A stretch of DNA of 64,000 bases from Cyclobacteriaceae bacterium (GTDB lineage Bacteria; Bacteroidota; Bacteroidia; Cytophagales; Cyclobacteriaceae): NCBI GenBank assembly GCA_013141055.1, contig JABFRS010000001.1, positions 2,046,001-2,110,000 on the forward strand, read 5' to 3'. A program made the translations under genes and the position numbers. The first letter of the stretch is position 1; each line of letters starts with the position of its first letter. Below are positions 41,246 through 49,995 of the stretch, piece by piece. The notes under the pieces are model-generated. The model did no database searches. It worked only from the letters and a program-made list of their open reading frames with translations, and was not told where the DNA came from.

Positions 41246-43480
41246 ATGAATAAAATACACCTTATCGTTCTTGTACTGCTTGCTTCATTAACAGCGGGCG
41301 CTCAGGATCAACAACCAAAATGGCAGGGAAAGTTTGAGCAGCTCGGCCAAATGCTCCCAACACCCAATAGTTACAGAAGTAGTTCAGGTGCGCCAGGAGC
41401 AAGCTATTGGCAACAAAAAGCTGATTACGTTATTGATGTTGAGTTGAATGATGAAAATCAAACGATCACAGGATCTGAGACGATTACCTATTTTAATAAT
41501 GCCCCTGAAGATCTCAAATATCTCTGGCTTCAACTTGATCAGAATATCAATGCGGATGGCAGCATGACCAAAAAAACTTCTGGCGGCACAATTCGTGATT
41601 CAATTCCTGCTAAAATGCTGGCAACGACCACAAGTCTTTTCGATTACAAAGGTGGTTATAGCATCAAGCTGGTAAAGGATGCCATGGACAAAGATCTTCC
41701 ATATATCATTAACAATACGATGATGCGTGTTGATCTTCCTCAGCCATTGAAGAAAGGTGAGAAATTCACATTCAAGATTTCATGGTCTTACAATATCAAT
41801 GATATGATGATGATCAGTGGAAGAAGCGGAATGGAGTTCTTCCCTGCTGATGGAAATTACATCTACTTCATTGCACAATGGTTTCCACGCATGTGTGTGT
41901 TTGATGACTACGAAGGTTGGCAGAATAAACAGTTTCTTGGAGCAGGTGAGTTTGCTTTAACCTTTGGAAACTATAAAGTGAAAATTACAGTGCCCTCCGA
42001 TCATATCGTTGGTGCTTCGGGTTGGCTTCAAAATCCAAAAGACGTCTTAACAAAAGACCAGATGGCCCGATTTGAAACTGCCAGAAAGACTTTTGATCAG
42101 CCTGTATTTATTGTAACGCAGGATGAAGCAATCAAAAAAGAAAAGGAACGTTCAAAAAAGAAGAGCACATGGGAATTTCATGCTGATAACGTGCGCGACT
42201 TTGCTTTCTCCTCTTCCCGCAAGTATATCTGGGACGCCATGGCCATAAAAAACGGAGGCAATAATCCATTGGGTCAGTCACTCTATCCAAAAGAAGGCTA
42301 TACTCTTTGGTCGAAAGAGTCAACAATGGCTATTAAAAATACGCTGGATGTTTATTCAGCCAGAACAATCGATTATCCCTATCCAACAGCTTACTCATGC
42401 AATTGGGTAGGCGGTGGAATGGAATATCCAATGATTTCCTTCAATGGTGGCAGGCCTGCAAAAGATGGAACCATTTCGGAACGGACACTAACAAGAACTG
42501 TAAGTGTGATCGTGCATGAAGTTGGACACAATTACTTCCCAATGATCATTAATTCCGATGAACGTAAGGATACCTGGATGGACGAAGGGTTAAATTCTTT
42601 CCTTGAAAAAGAAACTATCAAAGAGCGATATCCAAAGCTGGATCATGTCTCAAACACTCCAAAGGGAATCGTTTCTTTCATGAAAGGTGATAAAGCAATG
42701 ATGAGGCCTATCATGGCAATGTCGGATAACCAGGGAAGAAGCTTTGGTCCAAATGGATATAACAAGCCTGCTGCAGCTTTGACTCTTTTGAGAGAAACTG
42801 TAATGGGTCCGGAGCTTTTTGATAAAGCGTTCAAAGAGTATTCGCAACGATGGGCATTCAAGCACCCTAAGCCATCAGATTTCTTTCGCACAATGGAAGA
42901 TGCTTCGGCAGTTGATCTTGACTGGTTCTGGAGAGGATGGTTCTATTCTACAGACAATGTTGATCTTACTGTCGATAATGTGAAATGGTTTAAAGTAAAA
43001 ACGACCACCGTTGATCCGGAGAAGAAAAATATTTCTGTAAAGGCGGGGGATCTGTCCGCAACGTTATCAAAGGACAAAGCAGTTGATTTCAGCAATGGGC
43101 CGCAGGAGTTTACTGTAACCAATACGCCCGAAACAGACTATCGTGATTTCCGCAGTCGTATTGATGATGGATCAGTTCGCAAAAAGCTTGATGGAAAAAA
43201 TCTTTATGAAGTGACCTTGAAAAACACAGGAGGTTTAGTTAGTCCTGTAATTATTGAGTGGACCTTTAAAGACGGATCCAAAGAACTTGAAAGGCTGCCT
43301 GCAGAGATCTGGAGATTGAATGAAACAGAAGTGAAAAAGGTATTCGTAAAGGAAAAGGAAGTTGTAAATATTGTAATCGATCCAAACCTGGAAACAGCTG
43401 ACATTAATGTTACCGATAATGTCTTTCCAAAGAAAGCTGCCGTCAATAAGTTTGACGAGATCAAGAAAAAAACAAATTAG
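41246..43480 (+). CDS. Secreted M1-family metallopeptidase (second tandem copy)
   Basis: A 744-residue paralogue of the preceding gene. The signal peptide is MNKIHLIVLVLLASLTAGAQ, the amine-site motif GMEYPM is near residue 391, HEVGH at 424-428 and the third ligand in DEG near 447. It resembles the first copy along the whole length (for example FFRTMEDASAVDLDWFWRGW in both), including the closing PKKAAVNKFDEIKKK. Differences cluster in the substrate domain, so the two copies may differ in specificity. It is 17 bases after the first copy and ends before a strong terminator. Confidence 0.93.
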   Translation: MNKIHLIVLVLLASLTAGAQDQQPKWQGKFEQLGQMLPTPNSYRSSSGAPGASYWQQKADYVIDVELNDENQTITGSETITYFNNAPEDLKYLWLQLDQNINADGSMTKKTSGGTIRDSIPAKMLATTTSLFDYKGGYSIKLVKDAMDKDLPYIINNTMMRVDLPQPLKKGEKFTFKISWSYNINDMMMISGRSGMEFFPADGNYIYFIAQWFPRMCVFDDYEGWQNKQFLGAGEFALTFGNYKVKITVPSDHIVGASGWLQNPKDVLTKDQMARFETARKTFDQPVFIVTQDEAIKKEKERSKKKSTWEFHADNVRDFAFSSSRKYIWDAMAIKNGGNNPLGQSLYPKEGYTLWSKESTMAIKNTLDVYSARTIDYPYPTAYSCNWVGGGMEYPMISFNGGRPAKDGTISERTLTRTVSVIVHEVGHNYFPMIINSDERKDTWMDEGLNSFLEKETIKERYPKLDHVSNTPKGIVSFMKGDKAMMRPIMAMSDNQGRSFGPNGYNKPAAALTLLRETVMGPELFDKAFKEYSQRWAFKHPKPSDFFRTMEDASAVDLDWFWRGWFYSTDNVDLTVDNVKWFKVKTTTVDPEKKNISVKAGDLSATLSKDKAVDFSNGPQEFTVTNTPETDYRDFRSRIDDGSVRKKLDGKNLYEVTLKNTGGLVSPVIIEWTFKDGSKELERLPAEIWRLNETEVKKVFVKEKEVVNIVIDPNLETADINVTDNVFPKKAAVNKFDEIKKKTN

Positions 43481-43497
43481 AATCAATTTCTATCAAT

Positions 43498-43529
43498 AAA
43501 AAGAGCTCCACATCGGAGCTCTTTTTATT
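43498..43529. terminator. Bidirectional terminator after the M1 pair
   Basis: GAGCTCC (43503-43509) and GGAGCTC (43515-43521) form a stem around ACATC, flanked by AAAAAGA upstream and TTTTT downstream, so it can end transcription from both directions. It lies between the second M1 gene and the opposing membrane gene. Confidence 0.85.
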
Positions 43530-43869
43530 TAGAGGAGTCATCGAGATGATGCTTGTGTAAAAACCGGTGAACAATTGGTGTCAGGAATACCGCGACCGTG
43601 CTTAGGAAAACAACTCCACTGAAAATTGCATACACCGAAGCAAACCATTTAGCTCCATCATTTTTCATAGGATCAACGGGACCCATTCCTGTAAGGATCA
43701 TAGAAGCATTGAGAAGCGAGTCCAACCAGTCGAGATCGTTTGTGTAATGATATCCCACTACACCGATTCCAAGTGAGGCTCCTATAATCATTATGGCAAA
43801 ACCGGCGTAGCGAAGAATCTTTTTGAGAAATTCATCAAACGGCTGAAGAGGCTTTGTGTATTCTCTCAT
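43525..43869 (-). CDS. Membrane protein with ion-channel-like topology (no canonical K+ filter)
   Basis: A 114-residue protein with helices FAIMIIGASLGIGVVGYHY (near residue 27), LNASMILTGMGPVD (pore-helix-like, near 54) and WFASVYAIFSGVVFLSTVAV (near 75). TM-pore-TM with a tail resembles the two-TM potassium channel module (Ion_trans_2), but where the filter TVGYG is expected the sequence reads TGMGP. Ion selectivity cannot be assumed. Its start is read in a one-base overlap (TGATG) with the dehydratase stop, so it is translated together with that gene. Confidence 0.6.
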   Translation of the reverse strand: MREYTKPLQPFDEFLKKILRYAGFAIMIIGASLGIGVVGYHYTNDLDWLDSLLNASMILTGMGPVDPMKNDGAKWFASVYAIFSGVVFLSTVAVFLTPIVHRFLHKHHLDDSSK

Positions 43870-44822
43870 CAGGAGAAAAGTTTTCCAACCTTATTGAGAT
43901 CAACATTTCCACCTGAGAGAATGATACCAACTTTCTTTCCTGCAAATTTCTTCTTCTCCTTCAAAACCGCAGCAAAGGGTACTGCACAGGAGGTTTCGAT
44001 CACTATTTTCAGACGTTCCCAAACAATTCGCATTGCTTCAACAATCTCTTCATCCGTCACTGTGATTATCTCTTCAACATTCTCGTGAATGATGGGAAAT
44101 GTTTTATCCCCTAATGAAGTGAGTAATCCATCAGCAATACTAGTAGTGGTTGAGGCCGCCTCAATCTTTCCTGCCTGCATTGAGCGAAATGCATCATTGA
44201 CTAATTCCGGCTCACCTGCAATTACTTTTGTTTTAGGTGAGAAATACTTTTTCGCAAGGGCCGTGCCACTTAACAATCCACCACCTCCAACAGGCGCGAC
44301 GATAAAATCCAGATCGCTGACTTCTTCAAACAACTCTTTTGCACAGGTTGCCTGCCCTTCCATCACATCGTAATTATTAAATGGATGAATCTCGGTAGCT
44401 CCTGTTTTCTTCACTACATCAGCAAGTGTTGATTCACGTGCAGCTAAGGTTGGTTCGCATTCAAAAATTTCGCCACCATAACCGCGAACTCCACGCTTCT
44501 TTATTTCAGGAGCGGTTCGTGGCATAACAATGTATGATTTGATGCCGAGTATTTTTGCAGCTCTTGCCAAAGCCTGTGCATGATTGCCCGATGAATGCGT
44601 TGCAACTCCTTTTTCTTTAAGTTCAGGAGTTAATTTCAATGAAGCATTCATCGCTCCCCTTGCTTTAAAGGCACCGACTTTCTGAAAGTTTTCACATTTA
44701 AAGAAAATATTACAACCCGCCATTTCATCTACTGAAGCGCTGGTCATAACGGGTGTGTGATGAATGTAAGGTTTGATTCGCTCGTGTGCCTCGGTGATAG
44801 AATCTTTAGAAGGAATGCTCAT
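43869..44822 (-). CDS. Serine/threonine dehydratase (threonine ammonia-lyase-like, PLP)
   Basis: A 317-residue fold-type II PLP enzyme. The lysine that binds PLP is in FQKVGAFKARGAMNA (near residue 50), the substrate loop SSGNHAQAL near 78, the phosphate site GGGGLLSG near 180 and the C-terminal SGGNVDL near 307. It would deaminate L-threonine or L-serine; closely related enzymes act as serine racemase or on 3-hydroxyaspartate, so the preferred substrate is not settled. No regulatory ACT domain is present, consistent with a catabolic form. It overlaps the downstream membrane gene by one base. Confidence 0.88.
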   Translation of the reverse strand: MSIPSKDSITEAHERIKPYIHHTPVMTSASVDEMAGCNIFFKCENFQKVGAFKARGAMNASLKLTPELKEKGVATHSSGNHAQALARAAKILGIKSYIVMPRTAPEIKKRGVRGYGGEIFECEPTLAARESTLADVVKKTGATEIHPFNNYDVMEGQATCAKELFEEVSDLDFIVAPVGGGGLLSGTALAKKYFSPKTKVIAGEPELVNDAFRSMQAGKIEAASTTTSIADGLLTSLGDKTFPIIHENVEEIITVTDEEIVEAMRIVWERLKIVIETSCAVPFAAVLKEKKKFAGKKVGIILSGGNVDLNKVGKLFS

Positions 44823-44838
44823 GGGATACGTTATTGAG

Positions 44839-45429
44839 TTATGAGTTGATCCATTTTACTTTTTCTTCGATTGGTCTTCTTCTGCCATCGGGTATTTCAC
44901 CCTTAGGAACACCCACGTGTAAGAAACCCAAAAGTTTATCTTCCTTACCCAGGCCGAAAAATTCCTTTGCTTCTTCAAAATAGGTTATGCCACCAGAACT
45001 CAAATAGCAACCTACTCCATAAGCAGTAGCCGTGAGGTACATATTCTCAACAGCACAGTATACCGCTCCCAATTCTTCAATTTCCGGCGGACTTTTTCTT
45101 TCATCACGCTTCATCCCGACGGCTATAATATGAGATGACAGCATTGGTTTTGTCAGCAAACCCTGATAGCGATCTTCCTTGAATGAATCTGTTTTCATGG
45201 TAACCTCTTTATAACAAGCTGCCTGAAATTCAGCCAGTCTTTTTATTCCGTCACCAGTAAAAACGACAAAACGCCAGGGCTCAGTCATTTTATGATTGGG
45301 TGCCCAATTGGCATTTTCCAGCATTTGTCGAATAATGTCTTCATTAACCTTCACTCCGCTATAGTCCCTTTGAAAAACCGATCTGCGTTTCCTTATTAAT
45401 TGATTAATCTCTTCTGTGTTGAATTTCAT
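44839..45429 (-). CDS. Nitroreductase-family FMN-dependent oxidoreductase
   Basis: A 196-residue nitroreductase fold protein. IRKRRSVFQRDYSGVKVNED (residues 12-31) is the classic FMN-binding start, NANWAPNHKMTEPWRFVV near 43-60 the second FMN contact, and YGVGCYLSSGGITYFEEAKE near 137 the dimer-partner contact. It reduces nitro compounds or quinones with NAD(P)H as a cytosolic homodimer. It starts 131 bases from the divergent MBL-fold gene, with a small dyad in between (45521-45537). Confidence 0.9.
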   Translation of the reverse strand: MKFNTEEINQLIRKRRSVFQRDYSGVKVNEDIIRQMLENANWAPNHKMTEPWRFVVFTGDGIKRLAEFQAACYKEVTMKTDSFKEDRYQGLLTKPMLSSHIIAVGMKRDERKSPPEIEELGAVYCAVENMYLTATAYGVGCYLSSGGITYFEEAKEFFGLGKEDKLLGFLHVGVPKGEIPDGRRRPIEEKVKWINS

Positions 45430-45520
45430 TCCGTTCTTTTCTTTCTGACGAAGGTAAGTTTTATACCCTTTGCTTCTAACAAAAAATTATAGAATGATCT
45501 GCAGAAGTTTGCAATAGAAA

Positions 45521-45537
45521 ATGACGTAAATCGTCAT
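45521..45537. promoter_or_regulatory. Inverted repeat between divergent genes
   Basis: ATGACG (45521-45526) and CGTCAT (45532-45537) form a six-base dyad with a 5-base spacer in the gap between the nitroreductase and the MBL-fold gene. It is a possible operator for either gene. The arms are short, so this may be chance. Confidence 0.3.
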
Positions 45538-45560
45538 AGTATTTATACTCCCATTTCTCC

Positions 45561-46595
45561 ATGATCTATTTCCTTGTGTTTATCCTGTTTTGCTTCCTTT
45601 TCATTGTCTTGACAGGCTACTTCCTGTCTGGGCCAAAATATTCTGGTCCCGTCACGGATCACTTCGATGGTAAAAAATTTTTTACCCCTGGAGGCCGACC
45701 CGCGAAAGGTCTCTCAGATGTATTTGAATGGATGAGGAAAAGGAAAAGAACTCCATGGACAGAGAAAAAAGAAATTGGCGCAGGCAATAAACCTCCTGAA
45801 CGAGTAGGTCGCGGAACCCGCATCACATTTGTAAATCATTCTACATTCCTGATCCAAACTGATGGAATCAATATCCTTACCGATCCTGTCTGGAGCGAAC
45901 GTGTTAGTCCATTCTCATGGGCAGGGCCTAAAAGAATGAGACCACCTGGAATTCGAATTGAAGATCTTCCAAAAATTGATGTGATCTTATTAAGTCATAA
46001 TCACTATGATCATCTCGATATTATGACGTTGAAGAAGCTTTCCAACCAGCATCATCCCAGGATCATAACGGCATTGGGTGTGAAAGCATTTCTTGATCAG
46101 CACAACTTTAAAGATGTCACTGATCTTGACTGGTGGCAGGAATTTTCATTTACGGAATCTATCAGGATTCAGGCTGTACCCGCGCAGCATTTTTCAAGTC
46201 GCGGAATGTTCGATCGAGACGCAACATTATGGTGTGGATTTGTCATTAACCGGCCTGGGGGAAATATTTACTTTGTTGGTGATACAGGTTACAACGAATT
46301 TATTTTTAAGGAGATCGGCGCCAGATGTAATCCCATCAACATTGCATTGATACCTATTGGAGCATATAAGCCTGAATGGTTTATGTCCCCTATCCATTGT
46401 TCACCAGAAGAGGCTGTCAAGATTCATCAGGAGATAAAGTCAGCACAAAGTATTGCCACACATTTTGGAACCTTCCCATTGGCGGATGATGGGGATGAAG
46501 AGCCTGTTAATGCTCTTGAGGTCGCTCTTCGTAATAACAATATTGCCAAAGAGGATTTTACTACAATGAAAGAGGGAGAAGGAAGAGATTTTTGA
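45561..46595 (+). CDS. Membrane-anchored MBL-fold hydrolase (NAPE-PLD/UlaG-like)
   Basis: A 344-residue protein with a single N-terminal membrane helix (MIYFLVFILFCFLFIVLTGY) and a metallo-beta-lactamase domain. HNHYDHLD (near residue 153) is the HxHxDH metal motif; the histidine in AVPAQHFSSRG near 213, the aspartate in YFVGDTGY near 242 and THFGTF near 315 supply the other metal ligands. The C-terminal MSPIHCSPEEAVKIHQ arrangement is that of NAPE-PLD/UlaG-type phosphodiesterases. It may act on phospholipid derivatives at the membrane, an inference from family. All metal ligands appear to be there. Confidence 0.85.
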   Translation: MIYFLVFILFCFLFIVLTGYFLSGPKYSGPVTDHFDGKKFFTPGGRPAKGLSDVFEWMRKRKRTPWTEKKEIGAGNKPPERVGRGTRITFVNHSTFLIQTDGINILTDPVWSERVSPFSWAGPKRMRPPGIRIEDLPKIDVILLSHNHYDHLDIMTLKKLSNQHHPRIITALGVKAFLDQHNFKDVTDLDWWQEFSFTESIRIQAVPAQHFSSRGMFDRDATLWCGFVINRPGGNIYFVGDTGYNEFIFKEIGARCNPINIALIPIGAYKPEWFMSPIHCSPEEAVKIHQEIKSAQSIATHFGTFPLADDGDEEPVNALEVALRNNNIAKEDFTTMKEGEGRDF

Positions 46596-46600
46596 TTTTC

Positions 46601-46831
46601 CTAAACAGGATAGCTCACTACAACTGTCTTCAACAGATCTTTAATTGTCGAGTCCTGGGTAATCGCTACTTCCGGTAACTGAATGTGAAGTCTTTGCTCT
46701 GTTTCAAACAGCACCCAATTCAATTCTGCAGCAGTTGCTCCCAATGATTTGAAATCTGTTTTACTGGTTAACTCCTTTTGATGGGTACTTAAAACATTTT
46801 GAAGCACCGAAATGACAACCTTGTTATACAT
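46601..46831 (-). CDS. Acyl-carrier-protein-like protein without the carrier serine
   Basis: From the ATG at 46831 the product is 76 residues and follows the four-helix ACP outline: MYNKVVISVLQNVLS, then FKSLGATAAELNWVLFETEQ, LHIQLPE and DSTIKDLLKTVV. At the position of the phosphopantetheine serine in DSL the sequence reads ATAAEL, so the carrier cannot be loaded by the usual transferase. It may be a scaffold or regulatory ACP-like protein or another four-helix protein. An upstream TTG would add ten residues without homology. It is alone between the MBL-fold gene and the RND pump. Confidence 0.5.
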   Translation of the reverse strand: MYNKVVISVLQNVLSTHQKELTSKTDFKSLGATAAELNWVLFETEQRLHIQLPEVAITQDSTIKDLLKTVVVSYPV

Positions 46832-46907
46832 AGATAGGGGGTTTATCGTTGCCTTACACAAGTCAAGTTTGCAATATTTCCCATCATAAGACGCGTTTTC
46901 CTTGATT

Positions 46908-49900
46908 TTATTTTGATTGTACGGTAATCCTTGGGGGAATTAGTTTGTAAACAACAGGCGTTACCACTCTTGAAAGCACTGTAGAACTGATCAATCCACC
47001 GATTAAAACGATTGCAAGCGGACTTATCAACGGGTTAGTGGAAATAGCGATTGGCATCAATCCTCCAATGGCAGTTAGTGAAGTTAGTATGATCGGAAGG
47101 AATCTAACTTCGCCTGCTTCCCTGATTGCGTCCTCCAAAGGTCGTCCCTGTTCCCTTAATTGGTTAGTGAAATCAACCAGCAAAATTGTGTTCTTAACTT
47201 CAATTCCTGCCAAAGCAATCATCCCAACAATGGCAATGAATGATAAAGAATTTCCTGTTACCAGTAATGCAAGAACCGCCCCTACCATCCCCAGTGGAAT
47301 AACAGATAGTACAATCAAGGTGCTTTTAAAAGTTCCGAACTCAAGGATCAATACTGCGATGAAAAGAAAAACAGTAATGATGATAACACTCATAAAGCCG
47401 CCGAAAGATTCATTGCGGGATTCCAGCTCACCACCCATTTCATAAGTATAGCCTGCCGGCAGTTTAAGTGCATTCATTTTTGTGATCACATTCTTTGTAA
47501 CGTTATCGCTCAGATATCCTTTTTTAACAAAAGCACTTACAGATACAATTCTCGTTTTATCGTAATGATCAATTTTTATCGGTGAGGATTCGAAGCCAAG
47601 CTGTGCTACTTGCTTCAGGGGAATCGCCTGTCCGGCAGAATTATTGATATAAAGATTTTCCAGAACATCCAGCGTCGGATGCTCTTCCTTTGCTTTTGTA
47701 ACAACAATCTCATAATCATCGCCATCCTCATCGGAGAATTGACCCGCGTTAAGTCCTGAAATAGCAAGCCTTACCGTACGATCAATGCTGACCGTTGGAA
47801 TTCCTAACATCCTTGCTTTATCCTTGTTGATCTTCAATCGTATGTCAGACTTTAAATGAGTCACAGGATTGTTGATGTAGATAGTTCCTTCTGTCTTTGT
47901 TAATAAATTTTCAACGGAAGCCGCCAATGTTCTCAGCGTATCCAGATTTTCACCAAACAGTCTGACCTCCACCGGAGCTACGATAGGTGGTCCCTGTTCA
48001 AAATTCTTAACTTCAACTTTAGCATCGGGATAAGGAGTCCATTTTTTTCTAAGTTCTTCAATGATTGCGAGCTTCGTTTCAGGCTTTGTATCTTCTTTGA
48101 GCTGCACAAAAATTTGCGAATAGTCTGTGCGTTCATTCTCTGGAATAACATTGTAATATATCCGGGGATTTCCCTTTCCAACATTTGTGGCAAAGTATTT
48201 TACTTCGGCATGTTTCTTTAGTTCTGATTCAATCTTCTTTGTCACATCATTGGTATAATTAAGATTCGACTGAAGAGGCGTGGTCACTTCTACAAGAAAT
48301 TGCGGTTTTTCTGAAGCTGGGAAAAGGCTAAACCCAATCACTGGAAACAATTGAAGAGATCCTATGAAAATTGCCAACGCAACAGCAATAGTAACATATG
48401 GTCTTGCCAAAGCTCTCTCAAGGATTGGACCATAACTTCCGTGAATGACTTTCTTCAGTGCACGCATGAACATGTTGCCGTCAGGATGTCCAGTATGTTC
48501 TTTCAATAAACGACTTGATAAGAATGGAATGATAGTAAGCGACACCAGAAGTGATGCAAGAACACATGTTATGACACCCATTGGCAGACTGCGTATAAAT
48601 TCTCCAGCTGCTTCCGGAAGAAACACCAAAGGCATAAAAGAAATGATCAACGTGACGGTGCATCCTAAAACTGCCATCCCAATTTGCTTTGTTCCTTTTA
48701 GAGTAGCGTCCATTCGTGAATGTCCTTCTCTCATCCATCGTTCAATGTTCTCAACGACCACAATACTGTCATCCACCAGAAGTCCAAGGGCCACTACCAA
48801 CCCGACAATACTCAACTGATTTAAATTAAATCCCAGTACATTCATCAGTGTGATTCCAATCGCGAGTGAAAGTGGAATGGATATCATTACAATCAAGGCC
48901 GCGCGCTGACCTAATGGCAATAGTGTAAAGGCAACCAAAAGAATTGCAATAATAAAATCTACACCCAATCCACTGAGACGTGTGTTGACATTATTCGCCT
49001 GATCAAAATGATGAACAAGATCAATGTTGGATGGTAATGTTTTTTTGAATTTTTCAATTACTGGTAAATACTGAAGCTGTGTTTTTGAAATATTTTCTCC
49101 GGGCTTCTGGGCGGCAACTATAAATACACATCGATGTCCATTGAGTCGTGTAATGTGCTTCTCTTCAGAATAATCGAAGTAGACATTTGCAACATCCTGA
49201 AGCAAAACATTTTTTCCATTGATCGAATAAATAACGGTTGATTTTATCTCATTGATGTCAGTGTAATTTCCGCTAGTTTTTATATTGAACGATTTGTTTC
49301 CCGCATCAACACTTCCTCCCGGAATGTTAGCGATTTCACTTTGAATACTCCCCGTGACCGCATCTAATGGAATGCGCATGGATGCCATCTTCTCCAATTG
49401 GAGATCAACTCTGACTATTGGATCGGGCAAACCAAATATTTTAACTCTCTTAAGTGTATTGATTTTTTCAAGTTCATCCTGAAGATTTTCTGCGCTTTCA
49501 CGAAGTTTATCTCTCGTCGCATTTTCTGAAACAAGTGCCAGCTGGATTACATTTACATCAGAGGGCAGTACCTTTCTAACCTCCACACTGCTAATATCTT
49601 TGGGCAGTTCATCACGTAGAGAATTCACTTCACGAACAAGCTCCTGATACTTTTCCTCAAGATTGCTTTCATACTTATATTCAACGAACAACACCACAAC
49701 ACCATCGCTAATGTTGGTTTTTACCCGCTTTATACCCTCCAGGCTTGTTACTTTTCGTTCTATGGGTTCCGCCACCAGTTCTTCCATATCCTTGGGACTG
49801 GTCCCCGGATAGATCACAACTATTGGAAATTGTGGCGCGTGAATTTCCGGATCCTCAGAGCGAGGCATATTTAAAATCGTAGTCACACCCAACGCAATGA

Positions 49901-49961
49901 TCATTAAAAAGATCACGAGTGTGAATTGATAATTCTTTACTGCGTATTCGGATATTTTCAT
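46908..49961 (-). CDS. RND efflux pump, inner-membrane subunit (AcrB/MdtB-like)
   Basis: A 1017-residue resistance-nodulation-division transporter with twelve predicted TM helices and two large periplasmic loops. VGLVVALGLLVDDSIVVVEN (near residue 395) holds the aspartate pair of the proton relay. The opening ISEYAVKNYQFTLVIFLMII and the EDPEIHAPQFPIVVIYPG porter-loop start are typical of the hydrophobe/amphiphile exporters of this phylum. It uses the proton motive force to expel drugs or metabolites; substrates are not predictable. It is the last gene of the TetR-TolC-adaptor-pump operon. Confidence 0.95.
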   Translation of the reverse strand: MKISEYAVKNYQFTLVIFLMIIALGVTTILNMPRSEDPEIHAPQFPIVVIYPGTSPKDMEELVAEPIERKVTSLEGIKRVKTNISDGVVVLFVEYKYESNLEEKYQELVREVNSLRDELPKDISSVEVRKVLPSDVNVIQLALVSENATRDKLRESAENLQDELEKINTLKRVKIFGLPDPIVRVDLQLEKMASMRIPLDAVTGSIQSEIANIPGGSVDAGNKSFNIKTSGNYTDINEIKSTVIYSINGKNVLLQDVANVYFDYSEEKHITRLNGHRCVFIVAAQKPGENISKTQLQYLPVIEKFKKTLPSNIDLVHHFDQANNVNTRLSGLGVDFIIAILLVAFTLLPLGQRAALIVMISIPLSLAIGITLMNVLGFNLNQLSIVGLVVALGLLVDDSIVVVENIERWMREGHSRMDATLKGTKQIGMAVLGCTVTLIISFMPLVFLPEAAGEFIRSLPMGVITCVLASLLVSLTIIPFLSSRLLKEHTGHPDGNMFMRALKKVIHGSYGPILERALARPYVTIAVALAIFIGSLQLFPVIGFSLFPASEKPQFLVEVTTPLQSNLNYTNDVTKKIESELKKHAEVKYFATNVGKGNPRIYYNVIPENERTDYSQIFVQLKEDTKPETKLAIIEELRKKWTPYPDAKVEVKNFEQGPPIVAPVEVRLFGENLDTLRTLAASVENLLTKTEGTIYINNPVTHLKSDIRLKINKDKARMLGIPTVSIDRTVRLAISGLNAGQFSDEDGDDYEIVVTKAKEEHPTLDVLENLYINNSAGQAIPLKQVAQLGFESSPIKIDHYDKTRIVSVSAFVKKGYLSDNVTKNVITKMNALKLPAGYTYEMGGELESRNESFGGFMSVIIITVFLFIAVLILEFGTFKSTLIVLSVIPLGMVGAVLALLVTGNSLSFIAIVGMIALAGIEVKNTILLVDFTNQLREQGRPLEDAIREAGEVRFLPIILTSLTAIGGLMPIAISTNPLISPLAIVLIGGLISSTVLSRVVTPVVYKLIPPRITVQSK

Positions 49962-49995
49962 AAGGACTAACTTAAAATTGAAGAGGAGTCAAGTG

